A DNA stretch of 64,000 nt, from NCBI RefSeq assembly GCF_000003855.2, contig NW_003101665.1, forward strand, positions 476,828-540,827. The letters are read 5' to 3'. The stretch is from Blastomyces gilchristii SLH14081 (taxonomy: Eukaryota; Ascomycota; Eurotiomycetes; Onygenales; Ajellomycetaceae). The translations under genes and the position numbers were made by a program. Position 1 is the first letter of the stretch. Every line of letters starts with the position of its first letter. Under the pieces are notes generated by a model that was not told the DNA's origin, searched no databases, and saw nothing but the letters and a program-made list of their open reading frames with translations. This document shows positions 1 through 12,252 of the stretch, one piece after another.

Positions 1-24
1 TTTGACGTTAAATTCCTCCCATGT

Positions 25-84
25 TGGCCATGAAAGAGCCTAGCTGGCCATGAAAGAGCCTAGCTGGCCATGAAAGAGCCTAGC
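25..84. repeat. 20-bp tandem repeat, three copies
   Basis: The 20-bp unit TGGCCATGAAAGAGCCTAGC occurs three times head to tail with no mismatch, near the left edge. It lies upstream of the first coding region and no function is evident. Perfect identity suggests recent expansion by slippage or unequal exchange. Confidence 0.9.
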
Positions 85-293
85 TTGTGAAGGGCACTTG
101 GGCTGACGTGCTGGCCTTTTCCTACATAGTTTCAAATTCCTCCATCACATAACCGCAATATTCTATACATTGCTACGCCGTTCTCACCAGCAAGCATGTT
201 CCAAGCGAGAAACAGGCAACCAAATAACTACTACGTCCGTACCTACGGCTCTTCATCCATGGATGTTGGTTTCTCAAACACCTGACAGGAGCC

Positions 294-1415
294 ATGCCGG
301 TGAAGGTTATAACCTTAACGGGAGCACCCCGTCCCAGTGCGCTAAAATGGGATGTTTCAGAGCTACTGAACGAGTGCTGGTTTTGCCTCCTTGGTTCTGG
401 TGATGGACGCGGTACCACAGAAGCGGGCCCGGTGCGTTGGCGGCGCATTGAGCAAGGCAAGCGTCATTATGGCTTCCCAGGAGAACATGACGAAGTTGAT
501 GAGAACCAGGATGATGAGAATATTGACTATGAAGGCACGGAGTTCTTCGCGCAGGGTGGTGCAATTGAGAGACATACTGGATTACAGGCGACACTAGATA
601 TTGAGGTGGAGGCTGGGTCAGAATTCTACGATCATTCCTTTGCAGTGCATGAAGGGGGCGGAGACTCTATTTTGCTGAGCGGGATGGATTCGTTTTCCAC
701 AGAATCCAACTTCGAGACTACCGTGGACGATATCAGTATAGTCAGCGCTGCGAACCAGTCGACAGAGGATCATGACACTGACAGCCATCAGCATCCCCTG
801 CCGCCCCCTATACGTGGACATTTGAGTGATCTAAGAGATATCCCCAGCGCGGCGTATCTCCATTCGATCTCCCCTCGGATGATCCCTATCAATCTGATCG
901 TGGCAATAATCACGATATACCCGCGCAAACGTGTGCGAACTCGTTGGGGAGACGAGACCGATGTTGTCGAGTTAGTGGTGGGCGATGAAACAAGGTCAGG
1001 ATTCCAGATCACTTGCTGGTTGTCCCTAAAGGGAGGCGAGTCGGGGGATGGTGCGAAGCAAGGCCTTGATGGGTCGATACGCGGGTTACGCCCGCGAGAT
1101 ATCGTTCTATTCCGGTCTGTGGCACTCAATAGCTTTCGGGGTAAAGTATATGGTCAGAGCTTGAAGGATAACATGACGAAAGTTGATCTTCTACATCGCG
1201 CGCCGATTGACCCTAGTGATGAACAGGGCCTGTTTACCGCCCAGGCCCTTGCCGATCGAACGAGCGATTCTCACCCGCAGTTAGTGAAGGTACGCAGAGT
1301 CAGAGATTGGATTTTGGATTTTATCAGCCCTCATATTTACGGAAAGGTCGACCAGTCGTCAATTCGACCTGGGGTGCCAGGGGATGAACCGTGTCTCCCA
1401 CCGGATACCCAATAA
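294..1415 (+). CDS. Putative OB-fold nucleic-acid-binding protein (373 aa)
   Basis: Uninterrupted 373-codon frame starting MPVKVITLTG. The first ~200 residues are acidic and low in complexity (runs such as DEVDENQDDENIDYEG). The C-terminal ~170 residues look folded: a segment beginning MIPINLIVAIITIYP, then VVELVVGDETRSGFQITCW, then LRPRDIVLFRSVALNSFRGK and VYGQSL. This alternation of beta-strand segments with the VGDET and RPRDIVLFR signatures resembles fungal proteins annotated as nucleic-acid-binding OB-fold; that assignment is from memory of the family and not verified. The start is the first ATG in a frame open to the stop, and a 14-bp palindrome sits just inside it. Function could be ssDNA binding or telomere/repair related, but nothing here proves it. 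Confidence 0.5.
   Translation: MPVKVITLTGAPRPSALKWDVSELLNECWFCLLGSGDGRGTTEAGPVRWRRIEQGKRHYGFPGEHDEVDENQDDENIDYEGTEFFAQGGAIERHTGLQATLDIEVEAGSEFYDHSFAVHEGGGDSILLSGMDSFSTESNFETTVDDISIVSAANQSTEDHDTDSHQHPLPPPIRGHLSDLRDIPSAAYLHSISPRMIPINLIVAIITIYPRKRVRTRWGDETDVVELVVGDETRSGFQITCWLSLKGGESGDGAKQGLDGSIRGLRPRDIVLFRSVALNSFRGKVYGQSLKDNMTKVDLLHRAPIDPSDEQGLFTAQALADRTSDSHPQLVKVRRVRDWILDFISPHIYGKVDQSSIRPGVPGDEPCLPPDTQ
303..316. repeat. 14-bp perfect palindrome
   Basis: AAGGTTATAACCTT reads identically on both strands and lies within codons 4-8 of the first gene. It may be chance. Confidence 0.6.
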
Positions 1416-1803
1416 GCCATAACTGAATGTTTTCCCGAAAAACCAGATTTATGTCATAGACAATAAATAAACTTTAGGTCCACTGTGAAACTGAATGTTG
1501 TGCTCGACTTCGGCATGGTTTCACCTCACACTTCCCCAGTTTGCTGCCCTAAGCCATGCAAGTCGAAAGATCCCTACATAATCATAGGATGCCAGGAACG
1601 TGGTTGATTAATTATTATTTCGCGGAGGTTCTCTTCAGGTGTCTTGGTCATGGGATTGAAACCAACAATATTGAAGAGTGCCAATTTTCAGGGAAGTGCA
1701 GTTATGGTTTAACTAAATTTTTTTGGATGGGATATCCAGAGCCCCTTGTCGCTGGCGCAAAAAAGTTTCTACTAGTTATTTCTACTGAATTAAGAGAGAG
1801 AGG

Positions 1804-1846
<43 letters not shown>

Positions 1847-2672
1847 CACTGGAATTGTCTCTTGAATAAAAAAGCTTCCTTTTATCCTCCCAAGCATCCG
1901 TAACTTTAGCGACAAGACTCGGGCATAGGGAACATGGGATCGCCTGAGTGGAGGAGAATCTCAACAGAACTATGCCCAATAACTCCAGGAAATTAATTAC
2001 CATAACAAATGCTTCAGTTCAAAAGTTAGTGTGTTTATGAACTCCCCTCTGGAAGCTTTTAATAGGCTGGCAAATTAAAGCCAACCGGGGCTACACAAGA
2101 GCCAGTCATGGGCTGGAGTTTGATCGCCATTCGGATCAGATGACAGAAACTGGCGGCTTCTTGGATGGAAATTATAAATTATTCTTTTCTTAGCTAGTTT
2201 TTGCCCTCGAGAGGGCGCAGCAGTGGTACCTACAGCTGAGGTTGCTCGGGGACGGCACACCGCAGAGTTTGCTAGTGAATTGCCGTCGAAGGTACCTCTG
2301 GCCCGAGTCACCTCCGGCCCTGTGTCCGCTAGCGCGGTCCATGTGGCCTCGTCGCCCTTGGCTCAAACAACCACCGCATCCCATCAGAGACAGAATTCAT
2401 ACCACGTCGTATCTTCCTCCCCTTTCTTTCTTCACAAACACTCCCTCGACTTCCTCTCCTCCTGCGCCCCCCGACACTCCGTCCGCTCCTCTTAATACTC
2501 TCAATTCCTCTATCTGCCTCTGCCGTTTTACTGTCTTTTCTCCTCTTTGCACACACTCGTTTGCCTTACTTCCATTCTACCCCACATCACCTGTACCTTA
2601 ATTTGAATCAAGGCCGGTCTCTGCTGGCCTCATATTTCCCTTTACCACCCTACCTAATATCTCGAATCAACT
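1416..2672. other. Intergenic spacer with a 42-nt poly(A) tract and CT-rich mpg1 leader
   Basis: No convincing coding region. It holds an uninterrupted run of 42 A at 1804-1845 and, at about 2400-2600, a strongly pyrimidine-rich stretch directly upstream of the mpg1 ATG. Such CT-rich tracts are common core-promoter or 5'-leader features in filamentous fungi. Confidence 0.6.
1804..1845 (+). repeat. Poly(A) tract, 42 nt
   Basis: Uninterrupted run of 42 A between the first gene and mpg1. A second tract of the same length is at 5233-5274. It could be a slippage-expanded homopolymer or the tail of an old retroposed sequence; no target duplication was recognised around it. Confidence 0.9.
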
Positions 2673-4158
2673 ATGAAAGGTAAGAATTACCTGCATTCGG
2701 GATGCTCCCGACAGGGCAATTGATCCATTTGCTGACGTTCTTTTTGTGGTTTGCAGCCCTAATTCTCGTTGGGGGGTTTGGAACCCGTCTGCGACCCCTG
2801 GTACGTACGCTTCGCAAAATGCGAATCCCGTCTGTCACCTCGAAAACTATGCGGGGGCTCCATTCGATACTTATACCTCTTTTTTACCTAGACTCTTACC
2901 CTTCCGAAGCCGCTGGTGGAGTTCGCCAACCGCCCTATGATCCTACATCAAGTTGAGAGCTTAGCTGCTGCCGGTGTAACAGATATTGTTCTCGCTGTTA
3001 ATTATCGGCCAGATGTCATGGTAGCTGCGCTTGAGAAGGTACGCGTTTATTTATCCTATTGAAAGCTTAACTAGTGCTAGCTAGTCGTGCTATTGCTTGC
3101 AAAAACCAAGGGGCAAAAAGAAAAAAGAAAAAGTATGCTGATCGTTGGCGGAAATCACAATTACAGTACGAGCAAATATATAATGTAAAAATCACCTTCT
3201 CTGTCGAATCGGAGCCGTTAGGCACCGCGGGACCTCTTAAACTCGCAGAGGAGATCCTAGGAAAGGACGACAGCCCGTTCTTCGTTCTCAACTCAGACGT
3301 GATTTGTGAATATCCCTTTGCAGAACTAGCTGCTTTCCACAAGAAACACGGAGACGAAGGAACAATTGTGGTGACAAAAGTGGAGGAACCTTCTAAATAT
3401 GGTGTTGTGGTACATAAACCAAATCATCCATCGCGCATTGACCGCTTTGTTGAGAAGCCTGTCGAGTTCGTGGGGAACCGCATCAATGCCGGAATCTACA
3501 TCCTGAACCCCAGCGTCCTGAAGCGCATTGAGCTCCGCCCTACTTCTATTGAACAGGAAACTTTCCCGGCCATATGCAAAGATGGCCAGCTTCATTCCTT
3601 TGACCTGGAAGGATTTTGGATGGACGTTGGACAGCCCAAGGATTTTCTCACGGGTACCTGCCTGTATCTTTCTTCACTCGCCAAACGCAATTCGAAATTT
3701 CTGTGCCCGCTTTCAGAGCCATACGTTTACGGAGGAAATGTGATGGTAGATCCCTCTGCTACAATTGGGAAGAACTGCCGTATTGGACCCAATGTCGTGA
3801 TTGGACCGAATGTCGTGATTGGCGATGGGGTACGACTTCAGCGCTGCGTCCTACTAGAGAATAGCAAAGTCAAGGATCATGCGTGGGTAAAGTCGACGAT
3901 TGTCGGGTGGAATAGCACCGTGGGTAGGTGGGCACGACTGGAAAATGTTACTGTCCTTGGGGACGATGTAACTATTGGGGACGAGGTCTACGTCAATGGA
4001 GGCTCTATTCTCCCTCACAAGAGCATTAAACAGAACGTTGACGGTATGTATTTGATCTTATTTTCTTTTTTCGATTACCTCAATTCTTCGTTAAAATACA
4101 TGTATATCCCATAACTAACAACATATATATCTTAATAGTTCCGGCTATTATCATGTAA
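2673..4158 (+). CDS. mpg1: Mannose-1-phosphate guanylyltransferase (GDP-mannose pyrophosphorylase)
   Basis: Makes GDP-mannose from mannose-1-phosphate and GTP in the cytosol, the donor for protein glycosylation, GPI anchors and wall mannan. Five exons: 2673-2679, 2757-2800, 2892-3038, 3167-4043, 4139-4158, giving 364 aa, the usual fungal length. The first exon is only seven bases (ATGAAAG). Splicing it to exon 2 gives the N-terminal nucleotidyltransferase motif [15 protein letters not shown]. Further signatures are [58 protein letters not shown] and [12 protein letters not shown]. The C-terminus carries left-handed beta-helix hexapeptides ([17 protein letters not shown]). The last exon encodes only VPAIIM. 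An apparent 346-codon frame beginning in intron 3 is not the true start. It converges with erg27. Confidence 0.97.
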
Positions 4159-5231
4159 CCCAACATATCCTATTACATGAGCCTTCTCTTCATTCCACTA
4201 AGAAGATCTTTTAAGCAATACCAACAACGGAGAGGACAAACTTGCCTTCATTTTTTATAATCACTTTTGACAACCTAATTTCAAGCATGGATTGGAGTCG
4301 TTCTGTGCAGATAATTATCAACGGCGCGCGAGGTGTGGAGGTATGTTACGTGTTGGACGCGAAACGTCAAAGAGGTGGGTGCAGGGTGCGTGGGTTTGTC
4401 TGGATCGAATCAAAGGTAATACAAATAAAACGGGACGTTCAAAAACGGGTGGGTTATGCCTATAGAGCGGCGGGCAGGGTGTTGATGAGGTTGACATTTT
4501 TGCTTTTCCTCCCTGATTTTATTTATTTATTCCCCCTTTTCTTTTCTTTCCTTTTTTTTAAATACGTTACTAGCTCATTCATGTCCGATGAGTGAAAAAA
4601 TATCTTCCGCGGCCCAACTTTTTGTTCTCATGGTTTTTGTCGGTTCTCAACTCCTTCGAGAGATCCCATATGCTCATAATCTCCCTTGTTCACATATTGC
4701 ATGCGTCGTTTTCTCCGCTCCATTTTCTGACTTGGTTCTGCGTTTTTGCCTGGGGTTCAGGAACCTAATTCTTCTATTTTAGTTTTCCTTCGTACATTCT
4801 CCTTTTTCCATTTTCCTCCACCTCTGTAGTGTATCTTGCTTCCCCTTTCTTGCCTTACATATATATATATTGCTTTTGTTTGCCTGATATACTGCAAGAT
4901 CTGGCTCGAATTTTAATCTTAGTTTAATTTACTTAGTGGATCCTCCTCTCTGGTGTGTAATTTATCCTTTTATTTCAGGATCTGGACCATGTTTCACATT
5001 CCAGGGCGCATACCTACCACATGGGGTTCATATCATATACGCAGTAAGGGTAGGTCTCGTATGAAAAGCAAGCCAGAAAATCATAAAATGTGAGAAACAA
5101 TAAAGATTTCTTCGGATATCTGTGTATCACAATTAAACCCGCTTAGAGGTATTATCTAGATTACAATGTAAGCGCCATATACGTGGAGCGGGTATATTAC
5201 AATAATTAAAAAGGCTTCAAAAAATGAGGAA

Positions 5232-5276
<45 letters not shown>

Positions 5277-5427
5277 CATTGCGCCCGAAATAGAGAGACC
5301 CTGGAACAACCCCAAAACGGAGGAAAACCAAGCCGTATATCCAAACATGCCTCACCAACGGGGACCAACCTTTCCTCGCAAGCCAACGCATGGAATGACC
5401 CTGATCTCATTAGAACGAACAAAATTA
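4159..5427. other. Convergent intergenic spacer between mpg1 and erg27
   Basis: 3' flanks of two convergent genes. AT- and T-rich with no supported coding region. It contains a 42-nt poly(A) tract at 5233-5274. Confidence 0.6.
5233..5274 (+). repeat. Poly(A) tract, 42 nt
   Basis: Second uninterrupted run of 42 A, just beyond the 3' end of erg27 and read as poly(T) on the erg27 strand. It creates spurious poly-Lys and poly-Phe reading frames that are not genes. Confidence 0.9.
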
Positions 5428-6872
5428 CTACAGCCCACTCAAGATCCCCCTTGCCTCCTCCTCCTTCTCCAAAATCTTCTCCCACCGCACCCTCAACTCC
5501 TCCATTTCCCGCCAACACCTCCTCCCCAGCTCCTCAAACTCCACCTTCTCCTCCGCCGTCAAATCCGTCGCCCCGTCCTTCCTTCTCCGCTTCTTGTCAC
5601 CCTCCAACACAGCAGCACCAACCACCCCACCATACCCCCAGCCCTCCACCTCGGTGGACACAGCGCTTTGCCGACCCAGCCGGTCACTGGACGATCCCCA
5701 TTTCGGTTTCCCGCCACCTAAACGCGCGTACACGCCCTCAGCAGCGTCCAGTACAGACTGTGGCGTGAGCGCTAGCCATACGGGAGCGCAGGCGCCGCTG
5801 TAGGTTGAGATGGTGTGCCAGGGCGATCCGAGCATGCGGGCGAGCCAGAATGCGGCGATCATGGCGTAGAAGAGGGGGGGAAGGAGAGGCATGATGCCGG
5901 TGCCGCAGATGCCTGGGTGGGCGATGTAGATTTGTGGTTTTGAGTGTGCGGTGGTGCGGTTTGGATTCCTGGTTCTATTCTGCTGTAGTTTTGCAGTGGC
6001 AGAAGGGTTAGATGTGGATAAGTAGCTGTCAACCCACGGCGAGGACCCTGGGAGATCTGAGGTCAGGGCGAGGACGTCCGTGAGGCGTTTGGAAGACTGG
6101 TAGGCGCATCGGGTATTTAGGGCTTGGAGGTCTGAGAGGTCGAGATCTGCACTTGTAGCTTCGAGGCTGGATATCCAGATGATACGGCCTGGAGTTACTT
6201 CGGAGGCAGAGAGCAGGGGCATCAATGCGTGCGAGAGCATGTAGTGTCCAAAAACATTCGAGCAGAACACGTTTCCCAGCGGAGGCTCGTCAGGCTGCGA
6301 CGTCTGTTTCTTCACTAGCAACCCCTTGGAACTAAGTGTAAATTCTGCCGGGTACGTGACTGCGTTCACCAAGTCTGTCAAGACAAGATATATCGCTTTG
6401 AACCAATTGATGCCCGTGAACCCGGCGATTCCAGCATTGAGGATGACAGCGTCCAGTTTCGGGAGGGATGTCAGCAGCCGTCGCGACAAGGCGCGCACTG
6501 ACAGCAAATTGGCCAGATCAACATGTTCCGGCCTGAGGGTCACACGGTCCTTGCACGTTCTGTATTTGGTGGCAGAGCCATTGAGGTGTGCTTGGAGTTG
6601 GGAGAGGGTTTCGGCACTCTTTTTGGAGCTGCGGGAGGTAAATAAGAGTGTTAAGGACTTGGATTCTGGGCGTGTTGCGAGGAATTCATCAATTGCGCGG
6701 CAGCAAATAGAGAATCCTAGGCCACTGTGGCAGTTCGGAGGAAAATGGCATTAGCGAAAAATTAACAGGAGAGCTGGGCAGCTTGTTTTGATGCCTACCT
6801 GTTTGTGCCTGTCACTAAAATGTAAGTTTCATCAGACTCTCTGGAATCTGGCGGGTTATTATCGGAATCCAT
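5428..6872 (-). CDS. erg27: 3-keto-steroid reductase (Erg27), ergosterol biosynthesis
   Basis: NADPH-dependent short-chain dehydrogenase that reduces the C-3 ketone during sterol C-4 demethylation, normally in the ER with Erg25/Erg26. Two exons: 6799-6872 and 5428-6724, 456 aa. The junction rebuilds the cofactor-binding motif TGTNSGLGFS (residues 21-30), which is split by the intron. NAG lies at about residues 121-123, and the catalytic YxxxK is YQSSK with Tyr233 and Lys237. The Erg27-like segment GINWFKAIYLVLTDLVNAVT lies between. The C-terminal ~130 residues are charged, with a KKRRRKD cluster, and look poorly conserved. The start ATG at 6872 is the first that reads through the splice into the Rossmann fold. 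Erg27 is more likely than a generic SDR because of the residues after NAG. Confidence 0.9.
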
Positions 6873-9111
6873 TGCAATTGACGTCGTCTGTCGTTTAGGC
6901 AAGAAACAGGATCGGATCCGGCAGTGGAACATATCAAACGATTTTCTGGGCGATGTCGCTTCTCATTATTGGCGGGAGGCGATCGCTCTGCAACATTAGT
7001 AAGCATTCAGAAGGGGCTTGACACATTTCTCAGTAATTCCACATTCAATCGAACTCCAATTCAAAACAACTTGGAATTAATTTTACTCATACGCACCAAG
7101 CACCCGAGAGGTCTGCAGCTATTAGGACGTACCTAGGCAAACTTTATTTCTTCAGGTTAGGGTGGACCCGTGAAACTGACCTCTGTAACAAGGATTGTTA
7201 ACATGTTGTCTCCGCCTTCTAGTCACCGTCCGTTGATGGTATTCATTGTGAAGATTATCATCGATCTGACTGGGTCTTATCTTCCCTTGATGATAGTGTT
7301 TCTTTCACCAGGCGCTCAATTGCTAATGCAGTGGATGCAAGCGAGAATCGCACCGCGTCTGTTGCATCTTTTCCTTACAAGTTAGACCCTCACATACAAG
7401 CTTGGAGGCCAGTTATGCTACATTGGTCCCGCCAGATGTTACTGATCAACAGCTGTCATCTCTCATGGGGCTTGGAGGGCTTGTAAGTCCTATGCAATGT
7501 TTGCGCCTCCATGTTGGCCGTTGTTTTGTTGGTAGTTGACTTGAAGCTGCGTTATTTTGAGAGCTTTCTCCTCACATAGCGGGGTATCCCTGACATATTC
7601 CGCCCAATCCGGCTGAGATACTTCTGACATCTTTGGTGCATGTTGTTTTGTTTTGTTTTACTTGTTTGTTTGTTTTGATTCTTTTTCTTTCTATCCGAGT
7701 TGTATGCTATTGATGGATTCTAATGCCACTTTGTTGTGAGATTATTTCTATTGAAAACCCATTGCGTTGTTGAGCGCGATTTGATTTCATCGAAGACATT
7801 TACGCGTCATTTGTTATTGAGTCTTTCTTGCTCTGTTTCTCAACTCTCTCGACTTGGTGTCTCATTTCTCCTAATAGTCTATTGTCGTGTTAAAGCAAAC
7901 ACTGCTTGATTTTTGTTCAAAAGTTGAATGGTTACTCATATAATGTGTTAAACACGCGACACGGCGGGTGCTCAGATGCCATTTTGCTCCTGGCTTCTAT
8001 TGAGGCCAACAGTTTCATTTACTCAGACACTATATACTCCGTACATTGTTCCCATGAATACAAATTGACCGTTTTATGCCAAAAACAACCTTAATTTAGT
8101 GAAGCATAAATGATATTAAGGTTTGTCACGTGATTAACTAGTGTATACTCTAATTTCTCGAACAACCTTGAACTAACTTCATCCGCTCATTTGTTTTGAA
8201 TGTATGTACATGTACAAGAGTCTTTCCATTATTCTTTCTACTCTATTGTTACTATGAGTATGTAATGACAAAATGACATCTTCCACCATAACAGATGTGT
8301 GACTATGTAGTCCCATGATACCTAATTTGAATGCATTGGCCCAAATGATGCAACTGACAAGCAAATAAAATATTATTCTGCCATACATTAACATACTTTC
8401 TCATCTCTTTGACTGTATTTCTTATTCAATAACGCAGTTAAATGCAAAGATCTTTGTTTACCAGGTGGAGTCCCCTTGGAATGTGGTGGCGTTACTTCCA
8501 CAAAGCGGCTTAGAACCTGGCGAGCGCCGGAAGCGGCAATGAGCTAGATAGCTTGTATTTCTAGAGTCCTTCTATCTAGATCCTTTAAGCAAACCCATTT
8601 ATTGGCCAAGTTCTTTCTTATGGCGCTTGCAGCGCCGAGCCCCAGGCATCCGTTGCCGGCTTATGGATTTAGATGTGGAGCATCCACTCGACTTTATGCG
8701 CTCAATCTCTCTGTCAATACTGTGGGTTATGTTTAATCCCTACCAAGCAATGACAGCTATACTACTGTTTGTTTACACACACACACACACAGTTTCCATA
8801 GCAATTTAAATTTTACTATCTCATGTAAGTACATATTTGGTGACATTCTTTCCCGCAGTCTCCTTAAGGATCACATCTCTCGATTTATTCTCAGCTGAAA
8901 CACTACGTTATGGGTGAAATAAGTCTCTAACACTCGTACTTACAGTGGAATATATTTCATTGTCACATAGATTGATTATTGTTTCGGGTTCCATAAGCCT
9001 CTCTGTCTTGTATGTCAGTTTTCCTTGCGGGAGATAACTTGGTACACATCTAATTTCTACGACAGGGAACAGCTATTAAGCGGCTTGAGATATCAGAAGA
9101 TATCAAAGTGA
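6873..9111. other. Gene-free spacer, 2.2 kb
   Basis: 5' flanks of erg27 (minus) and of the membrane protein at 9112 (plus). Only short frames without recognisable domains. A T/G-rich stretch lies at about 7640-7690, a short (CA)n run at about 8776-8792, and one TACTCCGTAC motif at 8035-8044. Confidence 0.5.
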
Positions 9112-10296
9112 ATGGTTGATTTCCCCCTAGCCATTCCCAATATTCCCGATATTATAGACCGTATCTTTCAACGAAGAATGGAAGTTCCAGCCGGCAAATA
9201 TTCCGGCCCAGGGATCATTATGGGACACCCAACTATATCAGTTACAACTTTTGGCCCTTCCCTAATACCCACCCGCTCTGGAGCCTTTCCATCGGCCTTT
9301 GTCACCAGTATATCTACTACTTCGATGGACAAGAGTTCTGGAACCTTAGGCTCACGAGATCTTGGGCCTGGAATAGTGATCGGGTCCTGCACATGGCCGA
9401 CTGAAGATACTACCGTCACGGATTCGAACAATCATATAACAGTCTATTCCCGGATTGTCTGTAGGGATAATGAAGAACACACCTGTTGCCCAGTTGAGGG
9501 GAAGCCAGGCGCCCCTCTCTCAGCCTGCCCACAGGGCTATGTGGTCGCAGAGGAGAACGCATGTTGCCCAACGTAAGTATGAAGTCTTTGCTTTCCAGAA
9601 AGCCATTGGACGATTGACACTAAGAAGCTCTGTGCCAGTGGTTGGTCCGTTTTTACTACTCTTCTCGGAACACAAACCCCCTGCTATAGCCAATTTTCAA
9701 CAGTTGTACCCCCCGTCGCAACTGCAAGCGTAGACACCGATACCACAACCATCCGCACAGCTCTATTCGCTAAGAAATATGATCTTGTTCCCTCGCAAAC
9801 CGCGCGGCCTTCGGCATCGCCTACTTCGTCAGCGCCTTTGGAGTCGCCTTCGAAGCCTTCAGAACAAGCGCTCTCAAATCCACGGCGGCTGAACGAGAGA
9901 GAAATTGTCGGGATAGTCATTGGCTCCGCATGTGGCGCCCTGCTTATTTTAGGGGTTACACTCCTTCTTCTACGCAGATGGAAACGCCGCCAGAATTCGA
10001 TCCCCAAAATCACTGTGGATGACCTAATTCGCCAACCGACAAAAGGCACCCATGAACTCGCCCCAACTGACAATCAATACCCAACCAAGCAAGCTCAGGG
10101 TGACTCGTGGACGACTAGAGCAACTCAGAGTATCCATACTGGTCCCGCGAATAGCAATCCCCATATATCGATGGCATATTCGACAGAAATGGCTCCCACC
10201 ATTCGGGCTGTCGAACCACAAGAGCTCCCTGGCAATACGTTTATTAATGAATACCACCCGGCTTATCGAAATGATCCGTGTCCATGGAGAACTTAA
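9112..10296 (+). CDS. Single-pass membrane protein with Cys-rich ectodomain (hypothetical)
   Basis: Two exons, 9112-9572 and 9639-10296, joined over a 66-nt in-frame intron with GTAAGT donor, CACTAAG branch-like site and CCAG acceptor; 372 aa. The N-terminal half has clustered cysteines (HTCCPVEGKPG, SACPQGYVV, ENACCPT) followed by GWSVFTTLLGTQTPCYSQ and a Ser/Thr/Pro-rich stalk. A hydrophobic segment GIVIGSACGALLILGVTLLL (about residues 245-264) is followed by the stop-transfer RRWKRR and a ~100-residue tail. This ectodomain-stalk-TM-tail layout is common in uncharacterised filamentous-fungal surface proteins. No classical signal peptide is visible at the chosen ATG, so an upstream exon or an unusual topology is possible. 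Function unknown. Confidence 0.7.
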
Positions 10297-10939
10297 TCTT
10301 TGTTCCTTTGTTCCTCATGAAACTTATTTCTTTTCTTTCTACGGGTTTTATTTTTTGTTATAACATAACCCCGATACTATATAAAGTTAATACGCAAGTT
10401 ACAAAGCCATACTGACAATAGCTTCTGCATGTCTAAGACGAGGAGACTCCCAAATCATTTTACTCATGCTATTTTATTATTCATAGTTAAATCTACACCC
10501 CTCTAAATAATTTTTACCGATTTCGGTCTACGGCAGCCAGTGAACACACGAAAGCTGCGCCCAAAACTTCGCACGGAATCTCTGAGAAAAACGATTCACG
10601 TTACTTGAAACAATCGTAAGAATTCCACGTTTTCGCTTCAATATAATATTTTGTGCCCGCAGTAACTCGCTTTGAAGAAACCACTGGTAGGGCTGGGCAA
10701 ACCAGTTCGAAAAGAATTTGCAGAAATAGTGCGTGACGACTAGATGACCCCTGATTGCAACTGAGCCCGTCGTAATAGTAATATATATATCAAAATAAAT
10801 AGACTCCCCAGCTCCAAAATGGAACGGAATTTAGAGTAAATTAAGCAAGAGGGTTTATAAGCTGTATGCTAGTCCTCTTTCCTGGGCCAGTAAGGGCCGT
10901 CCGTCACTGTTGCTGCTATTGCCATTGCCTATAAACGTT

Positions 10940-11790
10940 TATATAATTATAATAATACAAAGAAGTATAATTAGAAACATAAAAAGAACATAGTGTTTAA
11001 CATTAAAAGAATATAATAAGTAAACTAGTTAATAAAATTAATATTTATTAATTTTTTACTTCTTATTATCTCTTTTCTGTTTCACCTTTTTTATTAACTG
11101 CAATCTCTGCATAATCTGCTACTATGAAATATAACACTTTTACTACTCATATTAATATTTTTCATTTTTTCACACTCTGTATATTATCACTTACTTCATA
11201 TATTAAACTATCAATTTTTTCTTCTCATTATTTTAAGGTATTTTGGCATGATTTCAACACCTGTATTTTCTCCTATATAATCAACTCTTGACCTGTATTT
11301 AACATCATGCAAGAACTCATCATAAGCTCTGCTTGTATATGAGTATAATGAAAGAAGAAGAATAATAATAATAATAAAGTGAAAGTCTGAAGAAAGAAAG
11401 AATGAAGAGGTGATGAAGAGATCAGAGGCACAAAAGGAAAAGAAAAGAGAGGGAAAACAGAAAAGCCAAAGAAAAGCAGAAAAACAAGCAATTGAAGTAG
11501 AAGACAAAAAAGAATGAGCTCAGATCTACATTGCCACCAAGAGTGCTTATGCAAGCCACGGAAACTCTTGTCTCAATGTCCCATTTTTGACACTTGCATT
11601 GCATGCCTCACACATGTTCTGTTGTGAGGAAAGTGGAGAATAATGTATGTATACATTATTGGATGAGTTGCTTTGGAAGAAACTAAGGAGGAAGAAGTAG
11701 AAGGATTAGGGTGAGAAGGATATATTTGAGAACTACCTGCTAGGGTAGATAGTTGATATTCTCCCTCTACTGATAAGATTGACCCTGTTG
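10940..11790. other. AT-rich CpG-poor islet, likely transposon relic
   Basis: Very AT-rich; by eye CpG is absent from about 10950 to 11550 and sparse to about 11790, whereas flanks contain many CpG. The composition matches the large isochore starting at 55322. Likely a small fragment of mutated repeat DNA; no transposon family could be named. Confidence 0.4.
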
Positions 11791-12218
11791 ACAAGTGAAA
11801 CGGGAAGAAACTAGTTAACTTTATCCCTTGTACATACATGTACTATACATTCTCCCCTTCATACAAATTGTATGAGCACTCACCTTATCATCTCCACAAC
11901 AACATCTTGAGAGCCTTTCCCTTACATCAAACCTAGATCAGGACCCCTCTACAATCTAGTCACTTAGAAAACGGTAGAGATATAAGCACTAGACGCTGGG
12001 GGAGAGGAGGGGCAGTGCCCAGTTCACTTTCCTACATTGAAAATGGAACAAATGCAACCTATCATATATCAAAAACCTTCATACGGCCCGGCCCCTCGCT
12101 CCCCGATCCGTCCACCCCGTCCACCGCCACCAACAGCAACCCCTCGGTTCCAGTCTCAAAAGTTGAAGGCTTGAAGCCTGGCCCCGCTGGATCCTCCTGC
12201 GTGCGTGCTTGCGTGCAT

Positions 12219-12252
12219 ACAACATACATGCATGCATACATGCATGCATGTA
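12219..12252. repeat. ATGCATGC/ATACATGC-type simple repeat
   Basis: Interspersed ATGC and ATAC tetranucleotides form a low-complexity tract, with a neighbouring GCGTGCGTGCTTGCGTGC run. Alternating purine-pyrimidine, possibly Z-DNA-prone. No coding role. Confidence 0.7.

Noticed and set aside
3780..3828. 18-bp tandem duplication in mpg1 (IGPNVV twice)
   Set aside because: It encodes beta-helix hexapeptide rungs that are also repeated in yeast Psa1; normal for the family.
3074..4114. Apparent 346-codon gene starting [12 protein letters not shown]
   Set aside because: It begins in intron 3 of mpg1 and its last residues are in intron 4; splicing five exons gives the full-length family protein.
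5156..5721. Open frames rich in poly-Phe, poly-Lys or Pro/Ser around the poly(A) tract
   Set aside because: They are products of the homopolymer and of the antisense strand of erg27.
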